In this document: one piece after another, positions 6,609 through 13,686 of the stretch
Position numbering within the stretch: the stretch's first letter is position 1
How the letters are laid out: each line of letters begins with the position of its first letter
Source of the DNA: an uncultured Oscillospiraceae bacterium
Lineage (GTDB): Bacteria; Bacillota; Clostridia; Oscillospirales; Oscillospiraceae
DNA length: 17,697 bases
Reading direction: 5' to 3'
NCBI GenBank assembly: GCA_944385305.1
Contig: CALWWS010000167.1
Span: 1 to 17,697, forward strand
The notes under the pieces: generated by a model
Seen by the model: the letters and a program-made list of their open reading frames with translations, nothing else
What the model was told of the DNA's origin: nothing
The model's database searches: none
Position numbers and translations under genes: made by a program

Positions 6609-7817
6609 ATGATCAACGTAGCGATACTGGGCTTCGGCGTGGTGGGCTCCGGCGTGGCCGAGGTGCTGGATATGAACAGCGCCTCCATCGCGGAAAAGAT
6701 GGGGGAGCAGGTCTCCCTGAAGTACATCCTGGATGTGCGGGACTTCCCCGACAGCCCTTACGGAGATAAGGTGATCCACGACTTTGGGGTCATTGAGAGC
6801 GACCCGGAGGTGGACATTGTGGTGGAGACCATCGGGGGCGCCAAAATCGCCTGGGAGTTTACCAAGCGGGCCCTGGCGGCGGGCAAGAGCGTGGTCACCT
6901 CCAACAAGGAGCTGGTGGCCACCCACGGCTGCGAGCTGATGGAGCTGGCCCAGGCCAACGGGGCGCTCTATCTCTTTGAGGCCAGCGTGGGGGGCGGCAT
7001 CCCGGTGATCCGGCCTTTGAACCAGTGTCTGGCGGCCAACCGGGTGGAGGAGATCTGCGGCATCCTCAACGGCACCACCAACTATATCCTGACCCGGATG
7101 ATCCGGGCGGGGCTGCCCTTCGAGGCCGCCCTGAAGGAGGCCCAGGCCAACGGCTACGCCGAGCAGGACCCCACCGCGGACATCGAGGGGCACGACGCCT
7201 GCCGGAAGATCTGCATTCTCTCCGCCCTGGCCTTCGGCCGGCACATCTACCCCGACCAGGTGCCCACCCAGGGCATCACCGGGGTGACTCTGGCCGACGT
7301 GGCCTATGCCGACTCGTGCAACAAGAAGATCAAGCTGCTGGGCCGCTCCATTCCCCAGGCGGACGGCCGGGTGTGCGCCTATGTGGCTCCCCACCTGGTG
7401 GACATGGAGAATCCCCTGGCCTGTGTGGAGGACGTATTCAACGCCATCACCGTCCGGGGCAACGCGGTGGGGGACGTGATGTTCTACGGCCGGGGGGCCG
7501 GCAAGCTGCCCACCGCCTCCGCGGTGGTGGCCGACATTATGGACGCCGCCCGCCGCCGTGGGCAGAAGTACATGACCTGGGGCCCCGGCGGGGCGGACGC
7601 GGCGGTGGGGCCGGAGGCGCTGGCCAGCTGCTGGTACGTGCGCACCAACGCCGCCGCCGAGCAGGTGAAGGCCCGCTTTGCCCAGGCCGGCTTCCTCAGC
7701 CGGGCGGGCGCGCCGGAAGAGGAGTGCGCCTTCCTCACCGGCCCCCTCACCCAGGCCCAGGTGGAGGAGAAGCTGGGGGATCTGCCCCGGCTGTCCCTGT
7801 TCCGGGTGCTGGACTGA
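6609..7817 (+). CDS. hom: Homoserine dehydrogenase
   Basis: The 402-residue enzyme reduces aspartate-4-semialdehyde to homoserine with NAD(P)H, the branch point to threonine and methionine. The N-terminal Rossmann motif is GFGVVGSG at residues 8-15. SNKELVATHG at about 98-107 carries the conserved Lys 100. GILNGTTNYIL at about 151-161 and DPTADIEGHDACRK at about 187-200 carry the catalytic pair Asp 196/Lys 200. Residues about 330-402 form a short, ACT-like C-terminal region, less extensive than in the 430-residue Bacillus type, so allosteric control is uncertain. I chose the ATG at 6609 over the one at 6603: AGGAAGG (6594-6600) is eight bases from 6609 but only two from 6603, and MINVAILGFG fits the family start. 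lysC follows after 54 bases. Confidence 0.95.
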   Translation: MINVAILGFGVVGSGVAEVLDMNSASIAEKMGEQVSLKYILDVRDFPDSPYGDKVIHDFGVIESDPEVDIVVETIGGAKIAWEFTKRALAAGKSVVTSNKELVATHGCELMELAQANGALYLFEASVGGGIPVIRPLNQCLAANRVEEICGILNGTTNYILTRMIRAGLPFEAALKEAQANGYAEQDPTADIEGHDACRKICILSALAFGRHIYPDQVPTQGITGVTLADVAYADSCNKKIKLLGRSIPQADGRVCAYVAPHLVDMENPLACVEDVFNAITVRGNAVGDVMFYGRGAGKLPTASAVVADIMDAARRRGQKYMTWGPGGADAAVGPEALASCWYVRTNAAAEQVKARFAQAGFLSRAGAPEEECAFLTGPLTQAQVEEKLGDLPRLSLFRVLD

Positions 7818-7871
7818 GGCATAGAATAGGGAGAGACCAAATTTATTTCAAATACCATTGGGGGTACATAC

Positions 7872-9098
7872 ATGGGACTCATTGTACAGAAGTTCGGCGG
7901 GACCTCGGTTGCGGACGCGGATCGCATCCGCAACGTGGCCCGCATCATCACGGAGACCTACCGCCGGGGCCACAACGTGGTGGCGGTGCTCTCCGCCCAG
8001 GGGGACACCACTGACGATCTCATCGCCAAGGCCGCGGAGATCAACCCCAACGCCTCCAAGCGGGAGATGGATATGCTCCTGTCCACCGGCGAGCAGATCT
8101 CCTGCTCCCTGTGCGCCATGGCCATTGAGGCCATGGGCTATCCCGTCATCTCCCTGACGGGCTGGCAGGCGGGCATGCGCACCAACTCCACCTACAGCAA
8201 CGCCCGCATCAAGCGCATTGCCACCGAGCGGGTGCTGGCCGAGCTGGACAAGAAGGCCATCGTCATTGTCACCGGCTTCCAGGGGATCAACAAGTACGAC
8301 GACATCACCACCCTGGGCCGGGGCGGGTCGGACACCTCCGCCGTGGCTCTGGCCGCCGCCCTCCACGCGGATCTGTGCCAGATCTACACCGATGTGGACG
8401 GGGTGTACACCGCCGATCCCCGCCACGTGCAGGGCGCCCGCAAGCTGGAGGAGATCACCTTCGACGAGATGCTGGAGCTGGCTACCCTGGGCGCCCAGGT
8501 GCTCCACAACCGCTCGGTGGAGATGGCAAAGCGCTACAACGTCAACCTGGAGGTTATCTCCAGCTTTTCCGGCAAGCCGGGAACCAAAGTCAAGGAGGTT
8601 GCAAAAACCATGGAAAAATCCCACGTCAGCGGCGTAGCCAAGGATAAGAACGTGGCCCGTCTGGCCCTGGTGGGCCTGGCCGACCAGCCCGGCATCGCCT
8701 TTAAGATTTTCTCCCTGCTGGCCAAGGAGCACGTGAATGTGGACATCATTCTCCAGTCCATCGGCCGCAACGACACCAAGGACATCAGCTTCACCGTCAG
8801 CAAGCAGGACATGGAGCTGGCCCGCAAGGTGCTGGAGGAGAACGCCGAGAGCCTGGGCTTCGACCGCATCGACTTCAACGACCAGATCGCCAAGGTGTCC
8901 ATCGTGGGCGCGGGGATGATCAACAATCCCGGCGTGGCCGCCGCCATGTTTGAGGCCCTGTACAGCGCGGGGATCAACATCAACATGATCTCCACCAGCG
9001 AGATCAAGGTCTCCGTGCTGGTGGACATCAACGATGCCGACCGGGCGGTGCAGGTGGTGCACGACCGCTTCTTCAGCGACTTCGGCGTGGGCAACTAA
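7872..9098 (+). CDS. lysC: Aspartate kinase, Bacillus aspartokinase II type (alpha subunit)
   Basis: The 408-residue protein phosphorylates aspartate at the first step of lysine, threonine and methionine synthesis. The N-terminal IVQKFGGTSV (residues 4-13) holds the kinase Lys 7 and glycine loop. STGEQIS at 71-77, GFQGIN at 135-140, GRGGSDTSA at 149-157 and YTDVDGVYTADPR at 172-184 are the other conserved kinase motifs. Two ACT domains fill about 262-330 and 345-405 and bind feedback inhibitors in this family. Length equals that of B. subtilis aspartokinase II. The start ATG at 7872 has only a G-run (GGGGG at 7860-7864) seven bases upstream, a weaker site than that inside the gene at 8592. 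It is third in the ACT-hom-lysC operon. No lysine riboswitch precedes it. Confidence 0.95.
   Translation: MGLIVQKFGGTSVADADRIRNVARIITETYRRGHNVVAVLSAQGDTTDDLIAKAAEINPNASKREMDMLLSTGEQISCSLCAMAIEAMGYPVISLTGWQAGMRTNSTYSNARIKRIATERVLAELDKKAIVIVTGFQGINKYDDITTLGRGGSDTSAVALAAALHADLCQIYTDVDGVYTADPRHVQGARKLEEITFDEMLELATLGAQVLHNRSVEMAKRYNVNLEVISSFSGKPGTKVKEVAKTMEKSHVSGVAKDKNVARLALVGLADQPGIAFKIFSLLAKEHVNVDIILQSIGRNDTKDISFTVSKQDMELARKVLEENAESLGFDRIDFNDQIAKVSIVGAGMINNPGVAAAMFEALYSAGININMISTSEIKVSVLVDINDADRAVQVVHDRFFSDFGVGN
8610..9098 (+). CDS. lysC: Putative internally initiated aspartokinase beta subunit (in-frame within lysC)
   Basis: Inside lysC the in-frame ATG of codon 247 (8610) is preceded by a near-perfect Shine-Dalgarno, AAGGAGG at 8592-8598, with an 11-base spacer. 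Translation from here would give a 162-residue protein holding the two ACT regulatory domains and no kinase domain. B. subtilis aspartokinase II is known to make such a beta subunit from an internal start at about the same codon of a 408-codon gene, and the enzyme is an alpha2beta2 assembly. That the site is used here is inferred from its position and strength. The spacer is a little longer than optimal. Confidence 0.5.
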   Translation: MEKSHVSGVAKDKNVARLALVGLADQPGIAFKIFSLLAKEHVNVDIILQSIGRNDTKDISFTVSKQDMELARKVLEENAESLGFDRIDFNDQIAKVSIVGAGMINNPGVAAAMFEALYSAGININMISTSEIKVSVLVDINDADRAVQVVHDRFFSDFGVGN

Positions 9099-9123
9099 AG
9101 TCCGCCTTATATTCCCGCAGCGT

Positions 9124-9163
9124 CAGAGCAGACGTCACAAGGCGTCTGCTCTGCGGCGTTTTT
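9124..9163 (+). terminator. Probable terminator after lysC
   Basis: CAGAGCAGACG (9124-9134) pairs with CGTCTGCTCTG (9143-9153) over 11 perfect base pairs with an eight-base loop. CGGCG and then five T (9159-9163) follow. The five-base gap between stem and T-tract is not ideal. No promoter is evident between this hairpin and the patatin gene 25 bases downstream, so read-through is likely. Confidence 0.6.
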
Positions 9164-9187
9164 GGGTTGCAGACAGGGAGGGAGAGC

Positions 9188-10039
9188 ATGAAAACAGGCA
9201 TTGTGCTGGAGGGGGGCGCCTTCCGTACCATCTACTCCAGCGGAGTGTGCGACGGGCTGCTCACCGGGGATGTGATGACCGACTACGTCATCGGCGTCTC
9301 CGCCGGGATCGCCTATGGGGTGAGCTATGTCTCCCGGCAGATCGGCCGCAACCTGGAGATCCTCACCCGCTTCGGCCACGATAAGCGGTACATGGGCCTG
9401 GGCAACCTCCTCCGGCGGGACAACCGCAGCTACTTCGGCCTGGACTTCGTGTACCGTGAGATTCCCAGCCGCCACGTCCCCTTTGACTACGAGACCTTTG
9501 CCGCCTATCCCGGCCAGGTGGAGGCGGTGGTGACAAATCTGGAGACCGGCGGGGCGGAGTATCTGGAGGTACCCCGGCGGGACGACGGGTTCCGCCTGCT
9601 CCAGGCCACCTGCGCCCTGCCCTTTCTCTTCCCCGTGTTCCACATCGACGGTATGCCGGTGATGGACGGCGGGGCGGCGGACGCCATCCCCTACCAGCGG
9701 GCCTTTGACCAGGGGTGTGACCGGGTGGTGGTGGTGCTCTCCCGGGAGCGGGAGTACGTCCGCCGGGCGGAGAAAATCCAAAAGCTGGTGGAGCTGGTCT
9801 ACCGCAGATATCCCAAATTCTGCGACACCATGCGCCGCCGGGCGGAGGTGTACAACCACAGCCGCGCCCGCCTTTTTGAGCTGGAGAAGCAGGGGCGGGT
9901 ACTGATCTTCACGCCCCAGTCCACCCAGGGCTTCTCCCGCATGGAGCGGGACACGGAGAAGATCCGCGCCCTGGGGCAGGACGGCTACGACGCCGCCCTG
10001 GCCCGCCTGGACGAGGTGCGGGCCTTCCTGAGCGAGTAA
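9188..10039 (+). CDS. Patatin-like phospholipase family protein
   Basis: The 283-residue predicted serine lipid hydrolase is soluble, with no signal peptide. Its Ser/Asp dyad is visible: GVSAG at 36-40 (nucleophile Ser 38) and DGG at 160-162 (Asp 160). The oxyanion-hole loop is EGGAFRTIYSSGV at 8-20; where most patatins have Gly after the Arg, this one has Thr 14. It resembles the bacterial YjjU-like patatin group, whose substrates are mostly unknown. The C-terminal third, about 200-283, is charged and probably helical. The start ATG at 9188 follows GGGAGG with a six-base spacer; an ATG at 9167 is in frame but has no ribosome binding site. It lies downstream of lysC behind a hairpin, with no visible promoter, and converges with ppk. 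Confidence 0.88.
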   Translation: MKTGIVLEGGAFRTIYSSGVCDGLLTGDVMTDYVIGVSAGIAYGVSYVSRQIGRNLEILTRFGHDKRYMGLGNLLRRDNRSYFGLDFVYREIPSRHVPFDYETFAAYPGQVEAVVTNLETGGAEYLEVPRRDDGFRLLQATCALPFLFPVFHIDGMPVMDGGAADAIPYQRAFDQGCDRVVVVLSREREYVRRAEKIQKLVELVYRRYPKFCDTMRRRAEVYNHSRARLFELEKQGRVLIFTPQSTQGFSRMERDTEKIRALGQDGYDAALARLDEVRAFLSE

Positions 10040-10046
10040 AGCCGAA

Positions 10047-10097
10047 AAGCGGCCCGGGACCTGTATATGATACAGGCCCCGGGCCGCTTCCTTTTTT
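10047..10097 (+). terminator. Terminator between the patatin gene and ppk
   Basis: A long stem, 10047-10058 with 10078-10089, extends inward through 10060-10066 with 10070-10076. It is followed by CC and six T (10092-10097). It begins seven bases after the patatin stop. On the opposite strand only a short T-run follows, so termination of ppk there would be weaker. The ppk stop codon overlaps the T-tract. Confidence 0.88.
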
Positions 10098-12262
10098 CAG
10101 TCTCCTCCGGCCCGGCGGCGCAGCCGCTCCAGCAGGCCGGAGAGCCCGCCGCTCCGGCGGGCCGGTGCGCAGGCGGGCTGGGCCTGGGCCTGCCGGGCCT
10201 GCTGTACCGCCTCCTCCATCATGACCTGCTGGGCGTCCACCTCGGGCGCATGCTCCTCCCGGGGGACGGAAACATAGCTGCCGTCGGCCTGGAGCAGCCG
10301 GGCCTTCCGGTTGTCGGCGCAGAGCACCTGGATATAGTGGAAGAGCTGGCGGCGGACGTCCTCGTCCAGAATGGGACAGGCGATCTCCACCCGCCGCTCG
10401 GTGTTGCGGGTCATGAAATCCGCCGAGCCGATGTAGATCCTGGCCTTCTCCCCCCGGCCGAAGGCGAAGATGCGGGGGTGCTCCAGATAGCGGCCCACGA
10501 TGGAGAACACCCGGATGCGGTCGGTGAGGCCGGGCACCCCGGGCCGCAGGCAGCAGATGCCCCGCACGTTCATCACCACCTCCACCCCCGCCTGGCTGGC
10601 CTGGGCCAGCTTGTCGATGAGCTCCCGGTCGGTGACCGAGTTGACCTTGATGAAGATCCGCCCCTCCTCTCCCGCCTGGGCCTTGGCGATCTCCCCGTCC
10701 ATCAGCTCCAGCAGCCTGCTTTTCAGGCTGTGGGGGGCCACCAGCAGGTGGCGGTACTCCCCGTTCAGGTTGGAGGTGGCCATGTTCTGAAAGAAGGCGG
10801 CGGCGTCCGCCCCGATGGCGGGCTGGGCGGTCATCAGGCACAGGTCGGTGTAGAGCCTGGCGGTCTTTTCGTTGTAGTTGCCCGTGCCGATCTGGGTGAT
10901 GTGCTGGATGTGGCCCCGGTCCCGGCGGGTGATGAGGCAGATCTTGGAGTGGACCTTGAACCCCTCAAAGCCGTAGAGCACGGTGCAGCCCGCCTGCTCC
11001 AGCCGCTCGGCCCAGGCGATGTTGTTCTGCTCGTCAAACCGGGCCCGCAGCTCCATGAGCACGGTGACGTCCTTGCCGTTCTCCGCCGCGGCGGCCAGGT
11101 ACTCCACCAGCTTGGCGGTGGAGGCCAGGCGGTAGATGGTGATCTTGATGGAGAGCACCTCCGGGTCGGCGGCCGCCTCCCGGATGAGCTGGAGGAAGGG
11201 CTCCATGGAGTGGTAGGGGTAGCACAGCAGGGCGTCCCGGCGCAGGATCTGGGGGATGAGCTTCTCCCCCCGCACCAATCCCCCGGGCCACTGGGGGGTG
11301 TAGGGGGGATTGCACAGCACCGCGGCGCTCTCCCGGGGCAGCTTGCCCTCCAGGGCGAAGACATAGCCCATGGACAGGGGGCACTTGCAGGAGAACACCT
11401 GCTCCTCGGGCAGCTCCAGCCGCTGGCAGAGGAACTGCCGCAGCTCCCGTCCGCCATCCCCCTGGATCTCCAGCCGCACCGGGGCCAGCCGCGCCCGCTT
11501 TTTGAGCACCTTTTTCATGTGCTGGCGGAAGTCCTCTCCCACGTCGTAGTCCTCGTCCTCCGGGCTGATGTCCCCGTTGCGGGTGACCGCGATCACGCAG
11601 GCCTGATCCACCTGGTAGGTGTCAAACAGCTCCCCGGCGCAGGAGAGGACAATGTGCTCGGTGAGCACGTAGCGCGCCCCCGGCCCCTCCAGCAGCAGGA
11701 AGGGGGGGAGAGCCCGGGGAATGGGGATGAGGCCGAAGCACCCCCGCCCCTCCCGGCGCAGGGACAGGGCGATGGTGAGGGACTTGGAGGGCAGGGGGGG
11801 GAAGGGGTGGTGGGAGTCCACCACAATGGGGGAGAGCACAGGGCGCACGTAGTCGCGGAACCAGCGCTGCACCTGGCGGCGCTCCTTCACGTCCAGCTCC
11901 TCCAGGCGCAGGCAGCACACCCCGTGGGTGCGCAGCCGGGTCTCCAGCTGGGCAAAGAGCTTATCCCGCTGCCGGTACAGGGGGGGCACCGCCTTGAAGA
12001 TGGCCTGGAGCTGCTGGGCGGGGGTCAGGCCGCTCTTGCTGTCCATGTGGGCCTGCCTGGACAGGGTCATATCGGAGATGGAGCCCACCCGGATCATAAA
12101 AAACTCGTCCAGGTTGCTGGTGAAGATGGACAGGAATTTCAGCCGCTCAAACAGGGGGACGCTCTCGTCCCTGGCCTCGTCCATCACCCGCTGGTCAAAG
12201 CGCAGCCAGGACAGCTCACGCTCCTGGGTGTAGCGGGTGTCAATCTGTTTGCTGCCCGACAT
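10097..12262 (-). CDS. ppk1: Polyphosphate kinase 1
   Basis: The 721-residue enzyme reversibly moves the terminal phosphate of ATP onto polyphosphate. The N-terminal RYTQERELSWLRFDQRVMDEA (residues 10-30) and FLSIFTSNLDEFFMIRV (43-59) are classic PPK1 motifs. The middle domain runs about 120-305 and the two phospholipase-D-like C-terminal domains about 335-500 and 505-680. His 438 in GFKVHSKICLI matches the autophosphorylated histidine, and His 595 in RYLEHPRIFAF matches the second essential histidine. YIGSADFMTRNTERRVE lies at 610-626. Residues about 681-721 are a Gln/Ala/Arg-rich extension beyond the conserved core. The start ATG at 12262 is three bases after the ppx stop, and its GGGGGAA site lies inside the end of ppx, so the two are translationally coupled. 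Confidence 0.96.
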   Translation of the reverse strand: MSGSKQIDTRYTQERELSWLRFDQRVMDEARDESVPLFERLKFLSIFTSNLDEFFMIRVGSISDMTLSRQAHMDSKSGLTPAQQLQAIFKAVPPLYRQRDKLFAQLETRLRTHGVCCLRLEELDVKERRQVQRWFRDYVRPVLSPIVVDSHHPFPPLPSKSLTIALSLRREGRGCFGLIPIPRALPPFLLLEGPGARYVLTEHIVLSCAGELFDTYQVDQACVIAVTRNGDISPEDEDYDVGEDFRQHMKKVLKKRARLAPVRLEIQGDGGRELRQFLCQRLELPEEQVFSCKCPLSMGYVFALEGKLPRESAAVLCNPPYTPQWPGGLVRGEKLIPQILRRDALLCYPYHSMEPFLQLIREAAADPEVLSIKITIYRLASTAKLVEYLAAAAENGKDVTVLMELRARFDEQNNIAWAERLEQAGCTVLYGFEGFKVHSKICLITRRDRGHIQHITQIGTGNYNEKTARLYTDLCLMTAQPAIGADAAAFFQNMATSNLNGEYRHLLVAPHSLKSRLLELMDGEIAKAQAGEEGRIFIKVNSVTDRELIDKLAQASQAGVEVVMNVRGICCLRPGVPGLTDRIRVFSIVGRYLEHPRIFAFGRGEKARIYIGSADFMTRNTERRVEIACPILDEDVRRQLFHYIQVLCADNRKARLLQADGSYVSVPREEHAPEVDAQQVMMEEAVQQARQAQAQPACAPARRSGGLSGLLERLRRRAGGD

Positions 12263-12265
12263 GGA

Positions 12266-13162
12266 CTATTCCCCCATAACCCGCTCCAGGAGGTAGCCCT
12301 CCCGGACGCCGCAGGCGCTTACCGAGACGGTCTGCACCCCGTAGCTCTTGATGACCGTGTTGAGGATGAGAAGGCCGGGCAGAATGGTGTGCACCCGGTC
12401 GGGGGCAGCCCGGAGGATGCGGTGCATGGTGTCCCGGTCCCCCTTCTTGAGCCCCTTGTACAAAGCGCGGATCTCCCCGGCGGGGATGGTGCGGTTGCCG
12501 GGATCAACCCCCGCCAGGTCGTTGCACAGCTTGGCGGCGGCCCGGATGGTGCCGCCCACGCCGGTGAGGTGGCGGCAGGTGAGCCCGGCGGTTTTGGCCC
12601 TTTCCAGCTGGGAGCGCACCTGGTCCCGAATGGCCCGGCGCTCGTCCGGGGTGGGGAAGAGGCCGGACACGTGCCGGGTGAACAGGGACAGGGAGCCCAG
12701 GGGCAGGCTGCACCCGGAGAGGATGGCACCATCCCGGTAGGCCACAAGCTCGGTGGAGCCGCCGCCGATGTCGGCCAGCAGGCCCTCCTCCGCCCCGCCC
12801 CCGGCGCAGGCCCCCTTGAAGGAGAGGGCGGCCTCCTCGCTGCCGGTGAGCACCACCACCCGCAGGCCGGTGGTCTGGTAGATTTGCTCCAGCACCTGCT
12901 CGGTGTTGGAGATGTTGCGGATGGAGGCGGTGCCGAAGACGTGGAGATCCGTAATCTCCAGGTTGCGCAGCAGGGCCTGAAAGCCGCTGAGCACCCGGCA
13001 GGCCACCAGGATGCCCCCCTCGGAGAGAGCGCCGCCCCGGACATAGCCCGCCAGGCCGGCCATCTCCTTTTTATTGAGCAGCAGCTTGAACTGCCGTCCC
13101 TCCCAGCAATAGATGGACAGGCGGATGGTGTTGGAGCCCACGTCCACAATGCCGCATTTCAT
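12266..13162 (-). CDS. ppx: Ppx/GppA phosphatase family protein (probable exopolyphosphatase)
   Basis: The 298-residue single-core member of the sugar-kinase/Hsp70 (ASKHA) superfamily is expected to remove terminal phosphates from polyphosphate, or from pppGpp in GppA-type members. Motifs in order are VDVGSNTIRLSI at about 6-17 (phosphate 1), GTASIRN at 77-83, GSEEA at 107-111 with the candidate catalytic Glu, ADIGGGSTEL at 130-139 (phosphate 2) and GVGGTIRA near 215. It lacks the C-terminal HD-like domain of the 500-residue E. coli Ppx, a common short form. The start ATG at 13162 has AGGGGG about eight bases upstream; the frame extends to 13231 without a ribosome binding site and runs into the promoter. 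It is first in a ppx-ppk operon, opposite to the E. coli order. The neighbour ppk favours polyphosphate as substrate. Confidence 0.93.
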   Translation of the reverse strand: MKCGIVDVGSNTIRLSIYCWEGRQFKLLLNKKEMAGLAGYVRGGALSEGGILVACRVLSGFQALLRNLEITDLHVFGTASIRNISNTEQVLEQIYQTTGLRVVVLTGSEEAALSFKGACAGGGAEEGLLADIGGGSTELVAYRDGAILSGCSLPLGSLSLFTRHVSGLFPTPDERRAIRDQVRSQLERAKTAGLTCRHLTGVGGTIRAAAKLCNDLAGVDPGNRTIPAGEIRALYKGLKKGDRDTMHRILRAAPDRVHTILPGLLILNTVIKSYGVQTVSVSACGVREGYLLERVMGE

Positions 13163-13202
13163 GGGAAATCCCCCTTTTGTTCGATCTCGCACAGCGGTTC
13201 TT

Positions 13203-13231
13203 ATTTTATGCGGATTCCCCCTGCTTATCAA
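13203..13231 (-). promoter_or_regulatory. Promoter of the ppx-ppk operon
   Basis: On the minus strand TTGATA (13226-13231) and TAAAAT (13203-13208) are spaced by 17 bases. The predicted start near 13196 leaves a leader of about 34 bases. The whole promoter lies inside the last nine codons of the small gene upstream, and the stop codon of that gene is part of the -10 element. Confidence 0.75.
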
Positions 13232-13442
13232 GGGAATTTACCGAATCTTTACCATCCTCTCCCCCGTTTTCGCCGCAGACCGCCCGCCAGGCGGCGATGA
13301 GGGCCAGATTGTCTCCCAGGGTGGTGAACAAAGCGGCGATGACAGCCAGATCTTCGGCGGATTTTCCCTGGGCGATCTGAAGGCTGAGCAGGGAGGAGAT
13401 AAGTACCAGCCCTTCGCCGGAGGGGCTGCACATGGCGGACAA
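13206..13442 (-). CDS. Small hypothetical protein, 78 residues
   Basis: The 78-residue protein has a hydrophobic, Ala/Leu-rich core at about 10-52 (GLVLISSLLSLQIAQGKSAE and LAVIAALFTTLGDNLALIAA) and a polar tail rich in Gly, Glu, Asp and Ser. It has no signal peptide and no cysteine pair. It looks like a short two-helix protein. From memory it resembles small clostridial proteins grouped as DUF6774, but I cannot confirm this. It is judged real because an ideal AGGAGGT ribosome binding site lies seven bases before a TTG at 13442; the in-frame ATG at 13433 would be 16 bases away. The amphipathic pattern also looks protein-like. Upstream is a hairpin-dense spacer without a clear promoter, and downstream its 3' end holds the ppx promoter. 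Function unknown. Confidence 0.65.
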   Translation of the reverse strand: MSAMCSPSGEGLVLISSLLSLQIAQGKSAEDLAVIAALFTTLGDNLALIAAWRAVCGENGGEDGKDSVNSLDKQGESA

Positions 13443-13488
13443 AAAACCACCTCCTCTGCCTCCATTCTATGCCCGCGCGCGCTCTCCG

Positions 13489-13559
13489 GCGCAAAACTTC
13501 ATGCGCCTTGGGCGTACCACGAAACAGAACAAAAGCCAGGGCGCATGAAGTTTTTGCGC
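13489..13559. repeat. Long imperfect inverted repeat
   Basis: The arms 13489-13507 and 13540-13559 match over 19 bases with one extra base in the right arm, a T where the left arm has a run of four A. They enclose 32 bases. Neither strand has a T-tract directly after a stem of normal loop size, so it is not a typical terminator. It may be part of an extragenic palindromic element together with the hairpins to its right. Confidence 0.6.
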
Positions 13560-13561
13560 AT

Positions 13562-13625
13562 GTGGGCCGCACCCGGCCCACGCGCTGTGATTTTATGGCC
13601 GTGCCGCTGAAGCGGCTCATGGCCA
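13562..13625. repeat. Two adjacent short hairpins
   Basis: GTGGGCC (13562-13568) pairs with GGCCCAC (13575-13581). A second hairpin pairs TGGCC with GGCCA (13596-13600, 13621-13625) and GCCGC with GCGGC (13603-13607, 13612-13616) around a TGAA loop. They sit between the long inverted repeat and the terminator-like hairpins, in the non-coding spacer 13443-13686. Confidence 0.5.
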
Positions 13626-13626
13626 G

Positions 13627-13684
13627 TTTTGCTATGCTTTTGCATAGCAAAACCCGGCGGGACGCGTCTGCGTCCCGCCGGGTT
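13627..13684 (-). terminator. Tandem hairpins after the PHP gene, the first a probable terminator
   Basis: Reading leftward, three bases after the PHP stop comes a perfect 15-bp stem (13670-13684 with 13651-13665, four-base loop). It runs out into TTTTGC, a modest T-tract. The next hairpin follows at once: an 11-bp perfect stem (13627-13637 with 13642-13652) around TTTT, sharing the AAAA bases with the first. The first is probably the terminator of the MATE-lipoprotein-PHP operon. The second cannot form together with the full first stem. Confidence 0.65.
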
Positions 13685-13686
13685 TG

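Noticed and set aside
10067..13300. A 1,077-codon open frame on the plus strand, antisense to ppx-ppk
   Set aside because: It mirrors two clearly real genes in GC-rich sequence; its Gly/Val/Leu/His/Gln-heavy composition is typical of an antisense shadow, and it runs through a promoter and a stop-start junction of the real genes.
13489..13559. Terminal inverted repeats of a small mobile element
   Set aside because: The arms enclose only 32 bases, no target duplication is visible, and no second copy is seen in the window; kept only as a possible palindromic repeat.
13249..13650. A 133-codon minus-strand frame across the palindromic spacer
   Set aside because: It runs through several hairpins, is Arg/Ala/Pro-rich, and has no ribosome binding site; the overlapping TTG-start frame is better supported.
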